From assembly GCF_000374125.1 (NCBI RefSeq), contig NZ_KB893643.1, forward strand, positions 379,645-443,644: a DNA stretch of 64,000 nt. The letters run 5' to 3'. Below the pieces are notes generated by a model, which saw nothing but the letters and a program-made list of their open reading frames with translations, had not been told where the DNA came from and did not search any database. Source of the DNA: Niabella aurantiaca DSM 17617 (GTDB taxonomy: Bacteria > Bacteroidota > Bacteroidia > Chitinophagales > Chitinophagaceae). Position numbers and translations under genes: made by a program. Below, piece after piece: positions 16,195 to 24,758 of the stretch (positions within the stretch are counted from its first letter, which is position 1; the number at the start of each line of letters is the position of its first letter).

Positions 16195-17316
16195 ATGCCG
16201 GATCTAACCCCTGGATATATTATATTTATCGCGCTCCTGTTCTTTACGGCTGTTCTCCTGTTTTATTATTTCTTCTTTTTTGCCCGACTGGTATTTTTCA
16301 GGGCCAGGCCCCGGAAAAGCACGCAGCAGCATCCGGTAAGCATCGTCGTCTGCGGTAAGGATGAAGCCCGCAACCTTGCAAAAAATATTCCCGGTCTTAT
16401 TTTCCAGGAATACACCGCCAGCCGCCAGATCCTCGTCGTAAACGACAACTCCGTCGACGACAGCAAATACATTTTACAGGAGCTGAATGCCCGGTATGGC
16501 GGGCTCACCGTTTTAAACCTGCAGCAGAACGCCCAACATATCCCCGGGAAAAAATATCCGCTGTCGATGGGCATCCGGGAGGCCGCCCATGAGATCCTTT
16601 TGCTGACGGACGCCGATTGTGTGCCAGCTACCGAATTCTGGCTGCAAAAAATGCAGGAACCTTACGAGGAGGGCATCGACATCGTGCTGGGCTATGGTGC
16701 CTATCATAAGCTCCCCGGCTTTTTGAACAAAGTGATCCGCTATGAAACTTTTCACAGCGCCCTGCAATATTTATCCTATGCCCTGGCCGGCCACCCGTAC
16801 ATGGGTGTGGGCCGGAACCTGAGCTACAAAAAAAATATTTTTTTGAAAAACAAGGGCTTTTCCGGCCTGAACCACCTGCCGGGGGGAGACGACGACCTTT
16901 TTATAAATAAAGTAGCTAACGGAAAAAATACGGCCATTGTCATTGACCCGGAAGCGCATACCCTGAGCAGCCCGAAACGTACCTGGAAGGATTGGCGATA
17001 TCAAAAAACAAGGCATTTCAGCACTTCAAAATACTATAAACCTAAACATCAGATATTACTTGGATTATATAGTTTATCTCATTTTTTATTTTATTTTTTG
17101 ATCCTCAGCTGCTGCATCTGGTACAACTGGCGGATCGGCCTGGGCATCCTGGCCGGTAAATCCATCATCCAGCAGCTCGTTTTTGCCAGGGCAATGAAAA
17201 GGCTTAACGAGGCGGACCTCCGCAAATGGGTGTTGGTCATGGACCTCTGGATGGTGTTCTACTACCTGCTTTTTACCCCCGCGCTTATAAAAAAAGAAAA
17301 AAAAACCTGGAATTAA
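16195..17316 (+). CDS. Membrane-anchored family 2 glycosyltransferase
   Basis: A 373-residue enzyme with an N-terminal membrane helix (about residues 6-30), a GT-A fold catalytic domain from about residue 45 (SIVVCGKDEARNL, then VVNDNSVDD, and the metal-binding DXD-type LLTDADCVPA), an acceptor-side motif GGDDDLFINK, and two C-terminal helices (about 285-305 and 340-360). This layout is that of processive or lipid-linked GT2 enzymes that act at the inner membrane on cell-wall or exopolysaccharide precursors. Donor and acceptor cannot be assigned. It stands alone after the pseudogene. A -7 box four bases before the ATG suggests leaderless translation. Confidence 0.88.
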   Translation: MPDLTPGYIIFIALLFFTAVLLFYYFFFFARLVFFRARPRKSTQQHPVSIVVCGKDEARNLAKNIPGLIFQEYTASRQILVVNDNSVDDSKYILQELNARYGGLTVLNLQQNAQHIPGKKYPLSMGIREAAHEILLLTDADCVPATEFWLQKMQEPYEEGIDIVLGYGAYHKLPGFLNKVIRYETFHSALQYLSYALAGHPYMGVGRNLSYKKNIFLKNKGFSGLNHLPGGDDDLFINKVANGKNTAIVIDPEAHTLSSPKRTWKDWRYQKTRHFSTSKYYKPKHQILLGLYSLSHFLFYFLILSCCIWYNWRIGLGILAGKSIIQQLVFARAMKRLNEADLRKWVLVMDLWMVFYYLLFTPALIKKEKKTWN

Positions 17317-17387
17317 TACGCCCCCCTGTTGCGAAACCGGCCGTTCCTGCGTTCTGTTACAATGTAACAACTTAAACCGGACGAACC

Positions 17388-18626
17388 ATGTTGAAACGGC
17401 GATTGTTTTACTGCGCTGGCTGGGCAGCCCTGATATTGGGCAGCTGTGCAAAGCATGTATCGGATGAAGGAAAGCCGGACCTGCGGTCGGCCAAACAAAC
17501 ACCCATCACTATTTCTGCAGCAGTCCGGGAATCCATGTCGGGTTTTTCGTTCGCATTTTTTAATGCATTGCAGCAGACAAAACAGGACCAGGAAAATATT
17601 TTTGTTTCCCCGCTGAGCCTGCACATGGCCATGAGCATGGTAGCCAACGGCGCAACCGGGGACACCAGGGAAGAGATCCTTAACGCCCTTCAGGCAAAGG
17701 ACCTTTCCTCTGAAGAACTGAATAAAACCAACCGTACGCTCCTGGAGCAACTGCCAAAGGCAGACCCGGAGATAAGCTTTGGCCTTGCTAATGCTGTGTT
17801 TTACAAAAACGGCTTTCCCGTTGAAACCACCTTTTTAGAAACTCTGGCAGCTTATTATAAAGCACAGGTAACCGGCCTCCCCTTTCAACCCTCCGATCTG
17901 CAGCTGATCAATAAATGGGCCAGCGATCATACAAATGGTAAAATCCCTGTTGTATTGAACAAGCTGAGTCCCGACCTGGTCATGCTGCTGATGAATGCCC
18001 TCTACCTTAAGGGTAACTGGCGTGCAAAATTCGATAAAGACAAGACCACTTCCGAAACGTTTACAAAAGCAGATGGCACCCAGATGCAGGTGAACATGAT
18101 GCACCAGACAGATACGGTAAAATATGCCCCTGCAGCAAACTTTGACGCCATTCAAAAACCATACGGCAACGGACAGTTTACCATGACCATTCTTTTGCCC
18201 AAAACAAGTGCCGTTGCCGACCTTTTCGAACAGATGGACCTTCAAAAATGGAATGCGCTCCAGCAATCCTTCAGAACCATCACGGTAAATATCGGGATCC
18301 CCCGGTTTAAGCTGGAACAGGAATTCAAACTGAATGAGACCCTGCAAGCCATGGGCATCCGGAAAGCTTTTACCTTTGACGCCGATTTTGATGCGCTGAG
18401 CAAAATACCCGTCTACATCAGTTTTGTAAAGCAAAATACGTTTGCCGCAGTGGATGAAGAGGGTACAGAAGCGGCAGCGGTCACCAGCATTGGCATCGGC
18501 GTAACCAGCGCACCCCAGATACCGCAATTTATCTGCAACCGTCCGTTTGGGATCATCATCAGCGAAAATACTTCCAACAGCATTCTGTTTATGGGGCGTA
18601 TTTCTCAACCCATTGGCCTACCATAG
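17388..18626 (+). CDS. Serpin-family protease inhibitor, lipoprotein
   Basis: A 412-residue serpin. The N-terminus MLKRRLFYCAGWAALILGSC is a lipoprotein signal with Cys20, so the protein is probably lipid-anchored in the envelope. The rest covers the full serpin fold: FVSPLSLHMAMSMVANGA (helix B region), LMNALYLKGNWRAKF, then the reactive-loop hinge EEGTEAAAVTS with the small-residue run needed for loop insertion, and the C-terminal signature FICNRPFGIII. The intact hinge predicts an inhibitory serpin acting by the suicide-substrate mechanism; the bait site lies in the next 10-15 residues, but its target is unknown. A clear terminator follows. Bacterial serpins are scattered and often considered horizontally acquired. 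Confidence 0.95.
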   Translation: MLKRRLFYCAGWAALILGSCAKHVSDEGKPDLRSAKQTPITISAAVRESMSGFSFAFFNALQQTKQDQENIFVSPLSLHMAMSMVANGATGDTREEILNALQAKDLSSEELNKTNRTLLEQLPKADPEISFGLANAVFYKNGFPVETTFLETLAAYYKAQVTGLPFQPSDLQLINKWASDHTNGKIPVVLNKLSPDLVMLLMNALYLKGNWRAKFDKDKTTSETFTKADGTQMQVNMMHQTDTVKYAPAANFDAIQKPYGNGQFTMTILLPKTSAVADLFEQMDLQKWNALQQSFRTITVNIGIPRFKLEQEFKLNETLQAMGIRKAFTFDADFDALSKIPVYISFVKQNTFAAVDEEGTEAAAVTSIGIGVTSAPQIPQFICNRPFGIIISENTSNSILFMGRISQPIGLP

Positions 18627-18644
18627 AGAAACCACCAATTATAC

Positions 18645-18680
18645 GCCCTGCAACTCATCTGGCTTGCGGGGCTTTTTTTT
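18645..18680 (+). terminator. Rho-independent terminator after the serpin gene
   Basis: Nine-base-pair stem GCCCTGCAA / TTGCGGGGC (one T-G) followed by eight T at 18673-18680. Confidence 0.85.
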
Positions 18681-18739
18681 AAGAGGCTCCGGGTAGTTAT
18701 TGCTACCAACTTTTACGGCGAAGGATGTCGCAATGATTG

Positions 18740-18747
18740 TATATTCG
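18740..18747 (+). promoter_or_regulatory. Candidate -7 box of the pheT operon
   Basis: TATATTCG, one base off TAnnTTTG, giving a leader of roughly 25 bases to the chosen start at 18779. It argues against the in-frame ATG at 18737, which lies upstream of it. Confidence 0.35.
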
Positions 18748-18778
18748 CAGTCCGATTTTATTAATATTTAACGAACAG

Positions 18779-21226
18779 ATGACAATATCTTACAAATGGC
18801 TGAGTGAATACCTGCCTGCCGGACCGGCAGGGCAACTGGTAGCCGTCAATGTGGAACGTTTAAGCCAGATCCTGACCGCTATCGGACTTGAGGTAGAGGC
18901 CATCCATGAATACGAAGAACTAAAAGGCGGCCTGAAAGGCCTGGTGATCGGCGAAGTGCTGGAAACCCGTCCGCATCCCAATGCCGACAAACTGAAACTG
19001 ACAACGGTTCAGGTGGGCGGTGATGCGCCCCTGCATATTGTATGCGGTGCTCCAAATGTAGCTGCCGGTCAGAAAGTAGTTGTTGCACCGGTGGGCGCCA
19101 CTATTTATCCGTTAAACGGCGCTCCTGTTACCATGAAGCTGGCCAGGATCCGAGGCGAGGAAAGCCAGGGAATGATCTGCGCCGAGGACGAGATCGGACT
19201 GAGCCCTTCACACGACGGCATCCTGGTGTTGCCGGCGGATGTACGGGCCGGAGCCCCTGCGTCGGAATATTTTCAAAGCTATACGGACACCATTTTTGAG
19301 ATCGGGCTTACGCCCAACCGGATGGATGCCATGAGCCACTGGGGCGTGGCACGGGATGTTTGCGCCTATCTTTCCCATCATGACAAAAGATCAGAACGCC
19401 CGAAATTTCCCGAGACCTCGGCCTTCAAAGCACCCAAAGGCAAAGCGCCGCTGAAGATCATCATCGAAAATAAAGCAGCCTGCCCCCGGTACAGCGGCAT
19501 CTGCATTGACGGTATCCAGGTGGGCGAATCCCCTAAATGGCTGCAGCATATTTTAAAAGCTATCGGACTGAGACCCATAAACAATATCGTCGACATCACC
19601 AATTTTATTCAGCATGAAACAGGGCAGCCACTGCATGCTTTTGATGCCGATAAGATCCGCGGCAACCAGGTCATTGTCAAGAACCTGCCGGAAGGCACGC
19701 CCTTTGTTACCCTGGACGAAAAAGAACGGAAGCTGAGTGCCGGAGACCTCATGATCTGCGATGCGGAAGGCGGCATGTGTATTGGCGGAGTGTTTGGCGG
19801 ACTCGAAAGCGGGGTTACAGAAAAGACCACCCGTATTTTTCTCGAAAGCGCCTGTTTTGATCCCATCAGCATACGTAAAACCTCCTTCCGGCACGGTTTG
19901 AGAACAGATGCCGCTACCCGCTTTGAAAAAGGAACGGATATTTCTGCAACCGTAACCGTTCTGAAACGGGCCGCATCACTGATCCTGGAAACCTGTGGCG
20001 GAACCCTCGGTTCAGACATCTATGATCTGTATCCCGAACCACAGCCCAAAAAAGAGATCGCGCTTAAATACCATTATCTTAAAAAACTGAGCGGCAAAAA
20101 CTATCATCCGGATGCTGTAAAAACCATCCTGCAGTCCCTGGGATTTGAAGTGGAAAAAGACACCATCGATTCCCTGCTCATCTCAGTGCCTTATCACAAG
20201 CCCGACATCCACCTGCCGGCGGATGTGGTGGAAGAGATCCTACGCATCGATGGCCTGGATAATGTGGAGATACCTACTTCAATAAAAATAACACCTTCTG
20301 TCGATGAAAATATTGAAGGTGAGCTTATAAAAGAAAAGATCGTTTCTTTTTTTGTAGGATCGGGCCACCAGGAAATTCTGACCAATTCCATTACCAACAA
20401 GGCCTATTACAGTGGAGAAGAATTGGGTTCCGTGGTCAAAATGAAGAACAGCCTTAGTGCCGAATTGAACATTATGCGCCCGGACATGCTGGAAACCGGG
20501 TTAGAGATCGTCGTACGGAACCTGAACCGGAAGAACGAGGACCTGAGACTATTTGAATTTGGCAAAACCTACAGCATCAATAAAAAAGGAAAATTTGAAG
20601 AGCCGGAGCACTTATGCCTTTACCTGACGGGAAATCAGCAAACAGCCGGGTGGAAACAACCCGGTGTGAAGTACGACTTTTTTGCATTGAAAGGCCTTGT
20701 GGAAAAAGGACTCCTGTGTTGCGGCCTGGCGGGCCTGCAGTATGACGAATTACAGGACGCAAATTTCCAATACGGGCTGGAACTGAAAGCAGGTACCGTT
20801 CGTTTAGGCAAGCTGGGCACCGTTCATAAAGACCTGCTGGCGCGCTTCGACATAAAGCAGCCGGTATTTTATGCAGATCTGAACTGGAGCGCTATTTTAA
20901 AAGCGGCCCTGAAATACCAACCCCAGTTTGCGCCGATCCCCCGGTTCCCGGCGGTACAGCGCGATGTTGCCATGATCGTTGCGCAGGAGCTGCCCTACCG
21001 GTCAGTTGAAGCCGCCATTCAAAAGTTAAACCTTAAGAAACTGCAATCGGTACAGCTTTTTGATATTTTTGAAAGCGAAAAACTGGGAGCCGGCAAAAAG
21101 TCGCTGGCAGTTAACGTTACCTTCCAGGATGATGAAAAAACATTGACCGATGCGGAAATTGATGGCTGGATGAAAAAGATCATGCAAAGTTTGGAAAGAG
21201 ATTTGCAGGTAGAAATCCGGAAATAA
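18779..21226 (+). CDS. pheT: Phenylalanine-tRNA ligase beta subunit
   Basis: An 815-residue beta chain of the (alpha-beta)2 PheRS. The start MTISYKWLSEYL is the standard family N-terminus. An EMAPII-like tRNA-binding domain (about 42-155, with HPNADKLKLTTVQVG and IVCGAPNVAAGQKVVVA) is followed by B3/B4 editing (about 215-395), B5 (RTDAATRFEKG and onward), the catalytic-like core, and a C-terminal anticodon-binding FDX-ACB domain (about 725-815, beginning FPAVQRDVAMIV). pheS is not adjacent, as is usual in Bacteroidota. Two small cell-division-type genes follow closely, suggesting an operon pheT, coiled-coil gene, zapA. Confidence 0.97.
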   Translation: MTISYKWLSEYLPAGPAGQLVAVNVERLSQILTAIGLEVEAIHEYEELKGGLKGLVIGEVLETRPHPNADKLKLTTVQVGGDAPLHIVCGAPNVAAGQKVVVAPVGATIYPLNGAPVTMKLARIRGEESQGMICAEDEIGLSPSHDGILVLPADVRAGAPASEYFQSYTDTIFEIGLTPNRMDAMSHWGVARDVCAYLSHHDKRSERPKFPETSAFKAPKGKAPLKIIIENKAACPRYSGICIDGIQVGESPKWLQHILKAIGLRPINNIVDITNFIQHETGQPLHAFDADKIRGNQVIVKNLPEGTPFVTLDEKERKLSAGDLMICDAEGGMCIGGVFGGLESGVTEKTTRIFLESACFDPISIRKTSFRHGLRTDAATRFEKGTDISATVTVLKRAASLILETCGGTLGSDIYDLYPEPQPKKEIALKYHYLKKLSGKNYHPDAVKTILQSLGFEVEKDTIDSLLISVPYHKPDIHLPADVVEEILRIDGLDNVEIPTSIKITPSVDENIEGELIKEKIVSFFVGSGHQEILTNSITNKAYYSGEELGSVVKMKNSLSAELNIMRPDMLETGLEIVVRNLNRKNEDLRLFEFGKTYSINKKGKFEEPEHLCLYLTGNQQTAGWKQPGVKYDFFALKGLVEKGLLCCGLAGLQYDELQDANFQYGLELKAGTVRLGKLGTVHKDLLARFDIKQPVFYADLNWSAILKAALKYQPQFAPIPRFPAVQRDVAMIVAQELPYRSVEAAIQKLNLKKLQSVQLFDIFESEKLGAGKKSLAVNVTFQDDEKTLTDAEIDGWMKKIMQSLERDLQVEIRK

Positions 21227-21253
21227 TCTGTAACCTTAAGAAATTGTTTACCG

Positions 21254-21544
21254 ATGAGTCAGGCAATCGAAGAAAAAATAAAGCAAATACAGGAAAAACT
21301 GGTGCAGCTATGCCGTAAAAATGCGATCATCGAAAAAGAGAACATAGCCCTGAAACAGGCGTTGGAAGAATCAAAAGCTTCCGCAGCATCCGCCGCTTCA
21401 ACGATGGAGGCCATGCAGCAGCAGCTGGATATTGCACGGTATGGAAATACGCAAATGAGCCCGGAGGAACGGAAAGCTTTTGAAAAAAGGGTCAATGGCT
21501 ACCTGAAAGAAATAGACCGGTGCATCGCCCTGTTAAGTGTTTAA
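21254..21544 (+). CDS. Small coiled-coil protein preceding zapA
   Basis: A 96-residue protein, predicted coiled coil over about residues 3-66 (heptads such as IKQIQEKLVQLCRKNAIIEKE), then a short helical tail MSPEERKAFEKRVNGYLKEIDRCIALL. It lies 27 bases after pheT and 16 bases before zapA on the same strand, and a small coiled-coil gene in this slot is common in Bacteroidota. It resembles ZapB-like or SlyX-like proteins in size and heptad content, and could be a ZapA partner. That is inference from position; no signature residues support a named family. No signal peptide. Confidence 0.75.
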   Translation: MSQAIEEKIKQIQEKLVQLCRKNAIIEKENIALKQALEESKASAASAASTMEAMQQQLDIARYGNTQMSPEERKAFEKRVNGYLKEIDRCIALLSV

Positions 21545-21560
21545 CCTAAAAGTATGAATC

Positions 21561-21857
21561 ATGTCACTGGAAGAGAATCTGATCCCCGCTAATATAATGA
21601 TCGCCGACCGGCACTTCAGGATCAAAGTAGAGCCTGCCGATGAGGAAACCGTACGCCACTCCATAAAGATCATCAATGATAAAGTGATGGAGTTCAAAAA
21701 AACATTCCCGGGCAAGGATATGCAGGATTATGTATCGATGGTGCTGATCTGGTTTGCTACAGAGTTCAAAGCGGAGGCAACCTCCTCCCTGGATTCCGAA
21801 ACGATCCTGGAAAAGCTGAACCAGCTGGAAGCCATTATTGACAGCGAGCTGGGATAA
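21561..21857 (+). CDS. zapA: Cell division protein ZapA
   Basis: A 98-residue ZapA, which binds and bundles FtsZ protofilaments at the division site. It has the N-terminal beta-strand domain (NIMIADRHFRIKVEPADEE), followed by the helix IKIINDKVMEFKKTFPGKD, the DYVSMVLIWFATEF segment and a C-terminal coiled coil ETILEKLNQLEAIIDSEL that dimerises. Length and layout fit the family. It ends the likely pheT operon. In Proteobacteria 6S RNA follows zapA; here the downstream 335 bases show only degenerate intergenic words. Confidence 0.9.
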   Translation: MSLEENLIPANIMIADRHFRIKVEPADEETVRHSIKIINDKVMEFKKTFPGKDMQDYVSMVLIWFATEFKAEATSSLDSETILEKLNQLEAIIDSELG

Positions 21858-22192
21858 CCGGAGCGACGAACCGATAGCTTTCAGCGATCAGCCGTCAGCA
21901 ATCAGTTTTTAGCCAATGATGCGTTGCGTTCCTTGAGTGGAAGGAGATTTGAGAATCGAGATCTGAGATCCGGGATATTGATGTCAAAAACCGGGGATCA
22001 GCTGCCAAACGGGAACCCAATGTCGAGACCTGGAACAACAAGCGATCGGCTGTCACCTGGCTTATAATCTCCCTGCCGAAAACGTTTTAGCAAAATACCT
22101 GTATTTTAAGCACCATTATTCGGCTTTGTTAGCTAAATTTAAACCCGCAGTGATCCTGCATCTTTTTTGATGTCCCACTAAAACAAAGCCAT
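21858..22192. other. Intergenic region with degenerate repeats after zapA
   Basis: 335 bases. The first half is built from repeat words: CTTTCAGCGATCAGCCG with TCAGCAATCAGTTTTTAG (21873-21902) and GAGAATCGAGATCTGAGATC with CGGGAT (21951-21976), then ACCTGGAACAAC. The second half is unique, AT-richer, and holds the leader of the Gfo/Idh gene. No 6S RNA, tRNA or reading frame is supported. Confidence 0.5.
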
Positions 22193-23551
22193 ATGTCCGA
22201 TTCAAGAAGAAATTTTATTAAGAAAGCTGCACTGGCCTCTACGGGTACCTACCTGGCTTCCATGGGCCTTTCTGCAAAAAGTTATGGAAATATCCTGGGT
22301 GCGAACGACCGCGTACGGGTCGGGATTGTCGGGTTCTCCGACCGGTTCCGGAGCTCCCTCTTCCCTTCTTTCCGCAACCATTACAAGAAACTGAACTTCG
22401 ACATTACCGGGGTATCTGACCTGTGGAGTTACCGGCGCGACCAGGGAACGGCATTTTTATCTGAAAAACTGCAACACCCCGTAAAAGGGTTCCGGAACAA
22501 TGAAGAGCTCTATGCGGCCAAAGATGTAGATGCGGTCATCATCAGCACCGCAGATTTTCAACATGCGCTTTGCGCCATTGAAGCGGTAAGTGCCCACTGC
22601 GACGCCTATGTGGAAAAGCCCTTTGCGGAAACCATGGCAGACAACCGGGCCGCATTAAAGGCCATCAAAGCCTCCAAACAGGTCATACAGATCGGCTCCC
22701 AGCGGCGCAGTGGGGCCAATTATAAGGCCGCTGAACAATTTATTAAATCCGGAAAATTTGGCGACATCAATATGGTGGAGCTCACCTGGAATGTGAACCA
22801 GCCGGGGCGCTGGCGCCGTCCGGAGTTGGTTGCCAAACTCAGGAAAGAAGATACCGACTGGGAACGGTTCCTGATGAACCGTCCGCATGAAGACTGGGAT
22901 CCCCGTAAATACCTTGAGTATCGCCTGTTCTGGCCCTACTCCTCCGGGGCTTTCGGCCAGTGGATGAGTCACCAGATCGATACAGTGCACTGGTTCAGCG
23001 GTCTGAAACACCCGCGCAGCGTAACGGCCAATGGCGGCATTTACCAGTGGAAGGATGGCCGCAGGAACTGGGATACGACCACTGCCGTATTTGATTACGG
23101 ACCTGAAAACGACCCTTCAAAAGGATTCCAGGTGGTATTTATGAGCCGCATGACCAATGGCGATGAGCGGCCCGCAGAGATCTATTATTCTAATGGCGGG
23201 GAGCTGAACCTGATCACCAACAAGGTTTCGCCCCGGGGCGGACTGGAAGAAAAATTTGCCAAACCCATGGGCATGAAGCCCAACCTGCTGCCGGAATTCT
23301 CGCTGACTGAAAAGGCAGAAAAGGTAGAGACCTCCGCCAACACCGGGGCCGATCCGCTGACCAGCAGCCACATGCTCAACTGGATGGAGTGTGTGCGCAG
23401 CCGCAAACAGACCAATGCGCCGGTGGAAGCGGGATATATGCACTCGGTTGCCAATATTATGGCCACGGCAGCTGCCCGGACGGGAATGAAAGCCATCTTT
23501 GACGAAAAAAACCAGGAGGTGATGGCCGGCGGTAAGGTGTTTCAATATTAA
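22193..23551 (+). CDS. Tat-exported Gfo/Idh/MocA family oxidoreductase
   Basis: A 452-residue NAD(P)-dependent oxidoreductase. The N-terminus SRRNFIKKAALASTGTYLA is a twin-arginine signal, so the protein is exported folded, presumably with bound cofactor. The Rossmann strand VRVGIVGFSDR follows near residue 42; this replaces the common GxGxxG with a weaker form. The typical EKPFAETMADN motif near 143-153 supplies the catalytic Lys of the EKP signature, and a long C-terminal beta domain follows. Exported Gfo/Idh proteins are abundant in saprophytic Bacteroidota and act on sugars or inositols, or as glycosidases of the GH109 type. The substrate cannot be assigned. It has no operon partner. Confidence 0.92.
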   Translation: MSDSRRNFIKKAALASTGTYLASMGLSAKSYGNILGANDRVRVGIVGFSDRFRSSLFPSFRNHYKKLNFDITGVSDLWSYRRDQGTAFLSEKLQHPVKGFRNNEELYAAKDVDAVIISTADFQHALCAIEAVSAHCDAYVEKPFAETMADNRAALKAIKASKQVIQIGSQRRSGANYKAAEQFIKSGKFGDINMVELTWNVNQPGRWRRPELVAKLRKEDTDWERFLMNRPHEDWDPRKYLEYRLFWPYSSGAFGQWMSHQIDTVHWFSGLKHPRSVTANGGIYQWKDGRRNWDTTTAVFDYGPENDPSKGFQVVFMSRMTNGDERPAEIYYSNGGELNLITNKVSPRGGLEEKFAKPMGMKPNLLPEFSLTEKAEKVETSANTGADPLTSSHMLNWMECVRSRKQTNAPVEAGYMHSVANIMATAAARTGMKAIFDEKNQEVMAGGKVFQY

Positions 23552-23917
23552 ACAGCCCGTTATAGGGAGTGCCGGGCAGTGCTCATGCCTTGATGGACTG
23601 CAGCCATCATCTGTGGTGTAGCTTATGATGGGCCGGTATTTATTTTATTAAAATAGGTATCCTCATAAAGGATTTGCGTTTCAACAAACCCTGGCCCGCG
23701 CCATGGGCAATGTCCTCGCTGACCAGACAATAAGTTCATAAAAACCTTTTTGATACCGGCCCACTATTAATCATTAAAATCAAAAAAATCTGTAGCTGAA
23801 AATTCAGCGTCCGATGCAGTGGTGCAACGGCAAATAACCGATCTCCAATTACCGGATGCTATTTATTGCGGTTCATCATTCCCGTATCCATTTTATACTC
23901 CGGCAGCAAACCTGCCA
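23552..23917. other. Intergenic region with a 10-base inverted repeat
   Basis: 366 bases between convergent genes (Gfo/Idh ends at 23551, the MgtC gene at 23918). GGGCCGGTAT at 23630-23639 is repeated perfectly inverted as ATACCGGCCC at 23753-23762, and a small hairpin GATGG/CCATC lies at about 23592-23608. No reading frame in between looks coding. It may be the remnant of a small mobile element or chance; nothing else is seen. Confidence 0.4.
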
Positions 23918-24571
23918 TCAGCCCCACAATTCAAAACTCTCGATCCGGTGCTCATTCACCAGGTATTCTTCCAGTCGCGGCAGTTTCTTTGTAGGGATCA
24001 TCAGGTTCAGCGACACGGTCATCTTCTCAGGAAAGGACTCCAGCTTTACCTGCTCCAGCCGCGAAATATAGGGTTTCAGCTGCTGAATGATCTCGTTTTT
24101 GATCGTGGTATTGTTATGCAGCAGCACCATTCTCAGGGTCCGGCTGGTCTTTCCGGAAAAAAGTGTCCGGTTCAGATAACGGCCGGTATAAACGATCAGC
24201 AAACAGGAGGCTAAAAAGATGGCAGCAAGGTAGATCTTTCCAAAACCAATCGACATGCCTACAGCGGCGGCCATCCAGATAACACTGGCCGTGGTAAGAC
24301 CGGAAACATTGATCCCGTCTTTAAAGATCACCCCCGCGCCCAAAAAGCCGATCCCGCTGACCACATAGGAGGCAATGCGCGCTCCATCAGCATAGGGGCC
24401 GGTGATCTTTAGGGATAAAATAGAAAACAAGGCAGAGCCCAGGCAAATAACAGAAATGGTTTTCAGGCCCGCTGCTTTATCTTTCAGTTCCCGCTCCAGG
24501 CCCAGGATACAACCCGCCAGCAGCGCCAGCAGGGCCTTGTACAGGTCGGTTATTTCAAAAACATCCGTCAT
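23918..24571 (-). CDS. MgtC/SapB family membrane protein
   Basis: A 217-residue protein with four to five membrane helices in the first ~130 residues, carrying the MgtC features LLALLAGCILGLERELKDKAAGLKT (shown across residues 12-36) and GIGFLGAGVIFKDG. A cytosolic ACT-like C-terminal region of about 75 residues follows. MgtC proteins affect magnesium limitation, membrane potential and F-ATPase; MgtC/SapB family members outside pathogens are of unknown precise role. The gene stands alone between the Gfo/Idh gene and parC. No magnesium-responsive leader is evident. Confidence 0.9.
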   Translation of the reverse strand: MTDVFEITDLYKALLALLAGCILGLERELKDKAAGLKTISVICLGSALFSILSLKITGPYADGARIASYVVSGIGFLGAGVIFKDGINVSGLTTASVIWMAAAVGMSIGFGKIYLAAIFLASCLLIVYTGRYLNRTLFSGKTSRTLRMVLLHNNTTIKNEIIQQLKPYISRLEQVKLESFPEKMTVSLNLMIPTKKLPRLEEYLVNEHRIESFELWG

Positions 24572-24758
24572 GATGTAACGATTAAACGATTCATTCCGGG
24601 GGATGATTAAAAGATCTTTCTTTGGCCGTTAAGCCTGTAAGACGGTAAGTTTTGAACGATTGACAGACAAAAACTTACTCTCTTTCCGGATTTCAGGCAA
24701 ATTAATCTTTAGTTCACGGCTCCCCCGCCAGCCCCCTGCTTTGCTTCGTTTGCACAAG

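Noticed and set aside
21858-22192. 6S RNA after zapA, as in many Proteobacteria
   Set aside because: The region is made of degenerate words; no 6S-like central bubble or closing stem could be traced.
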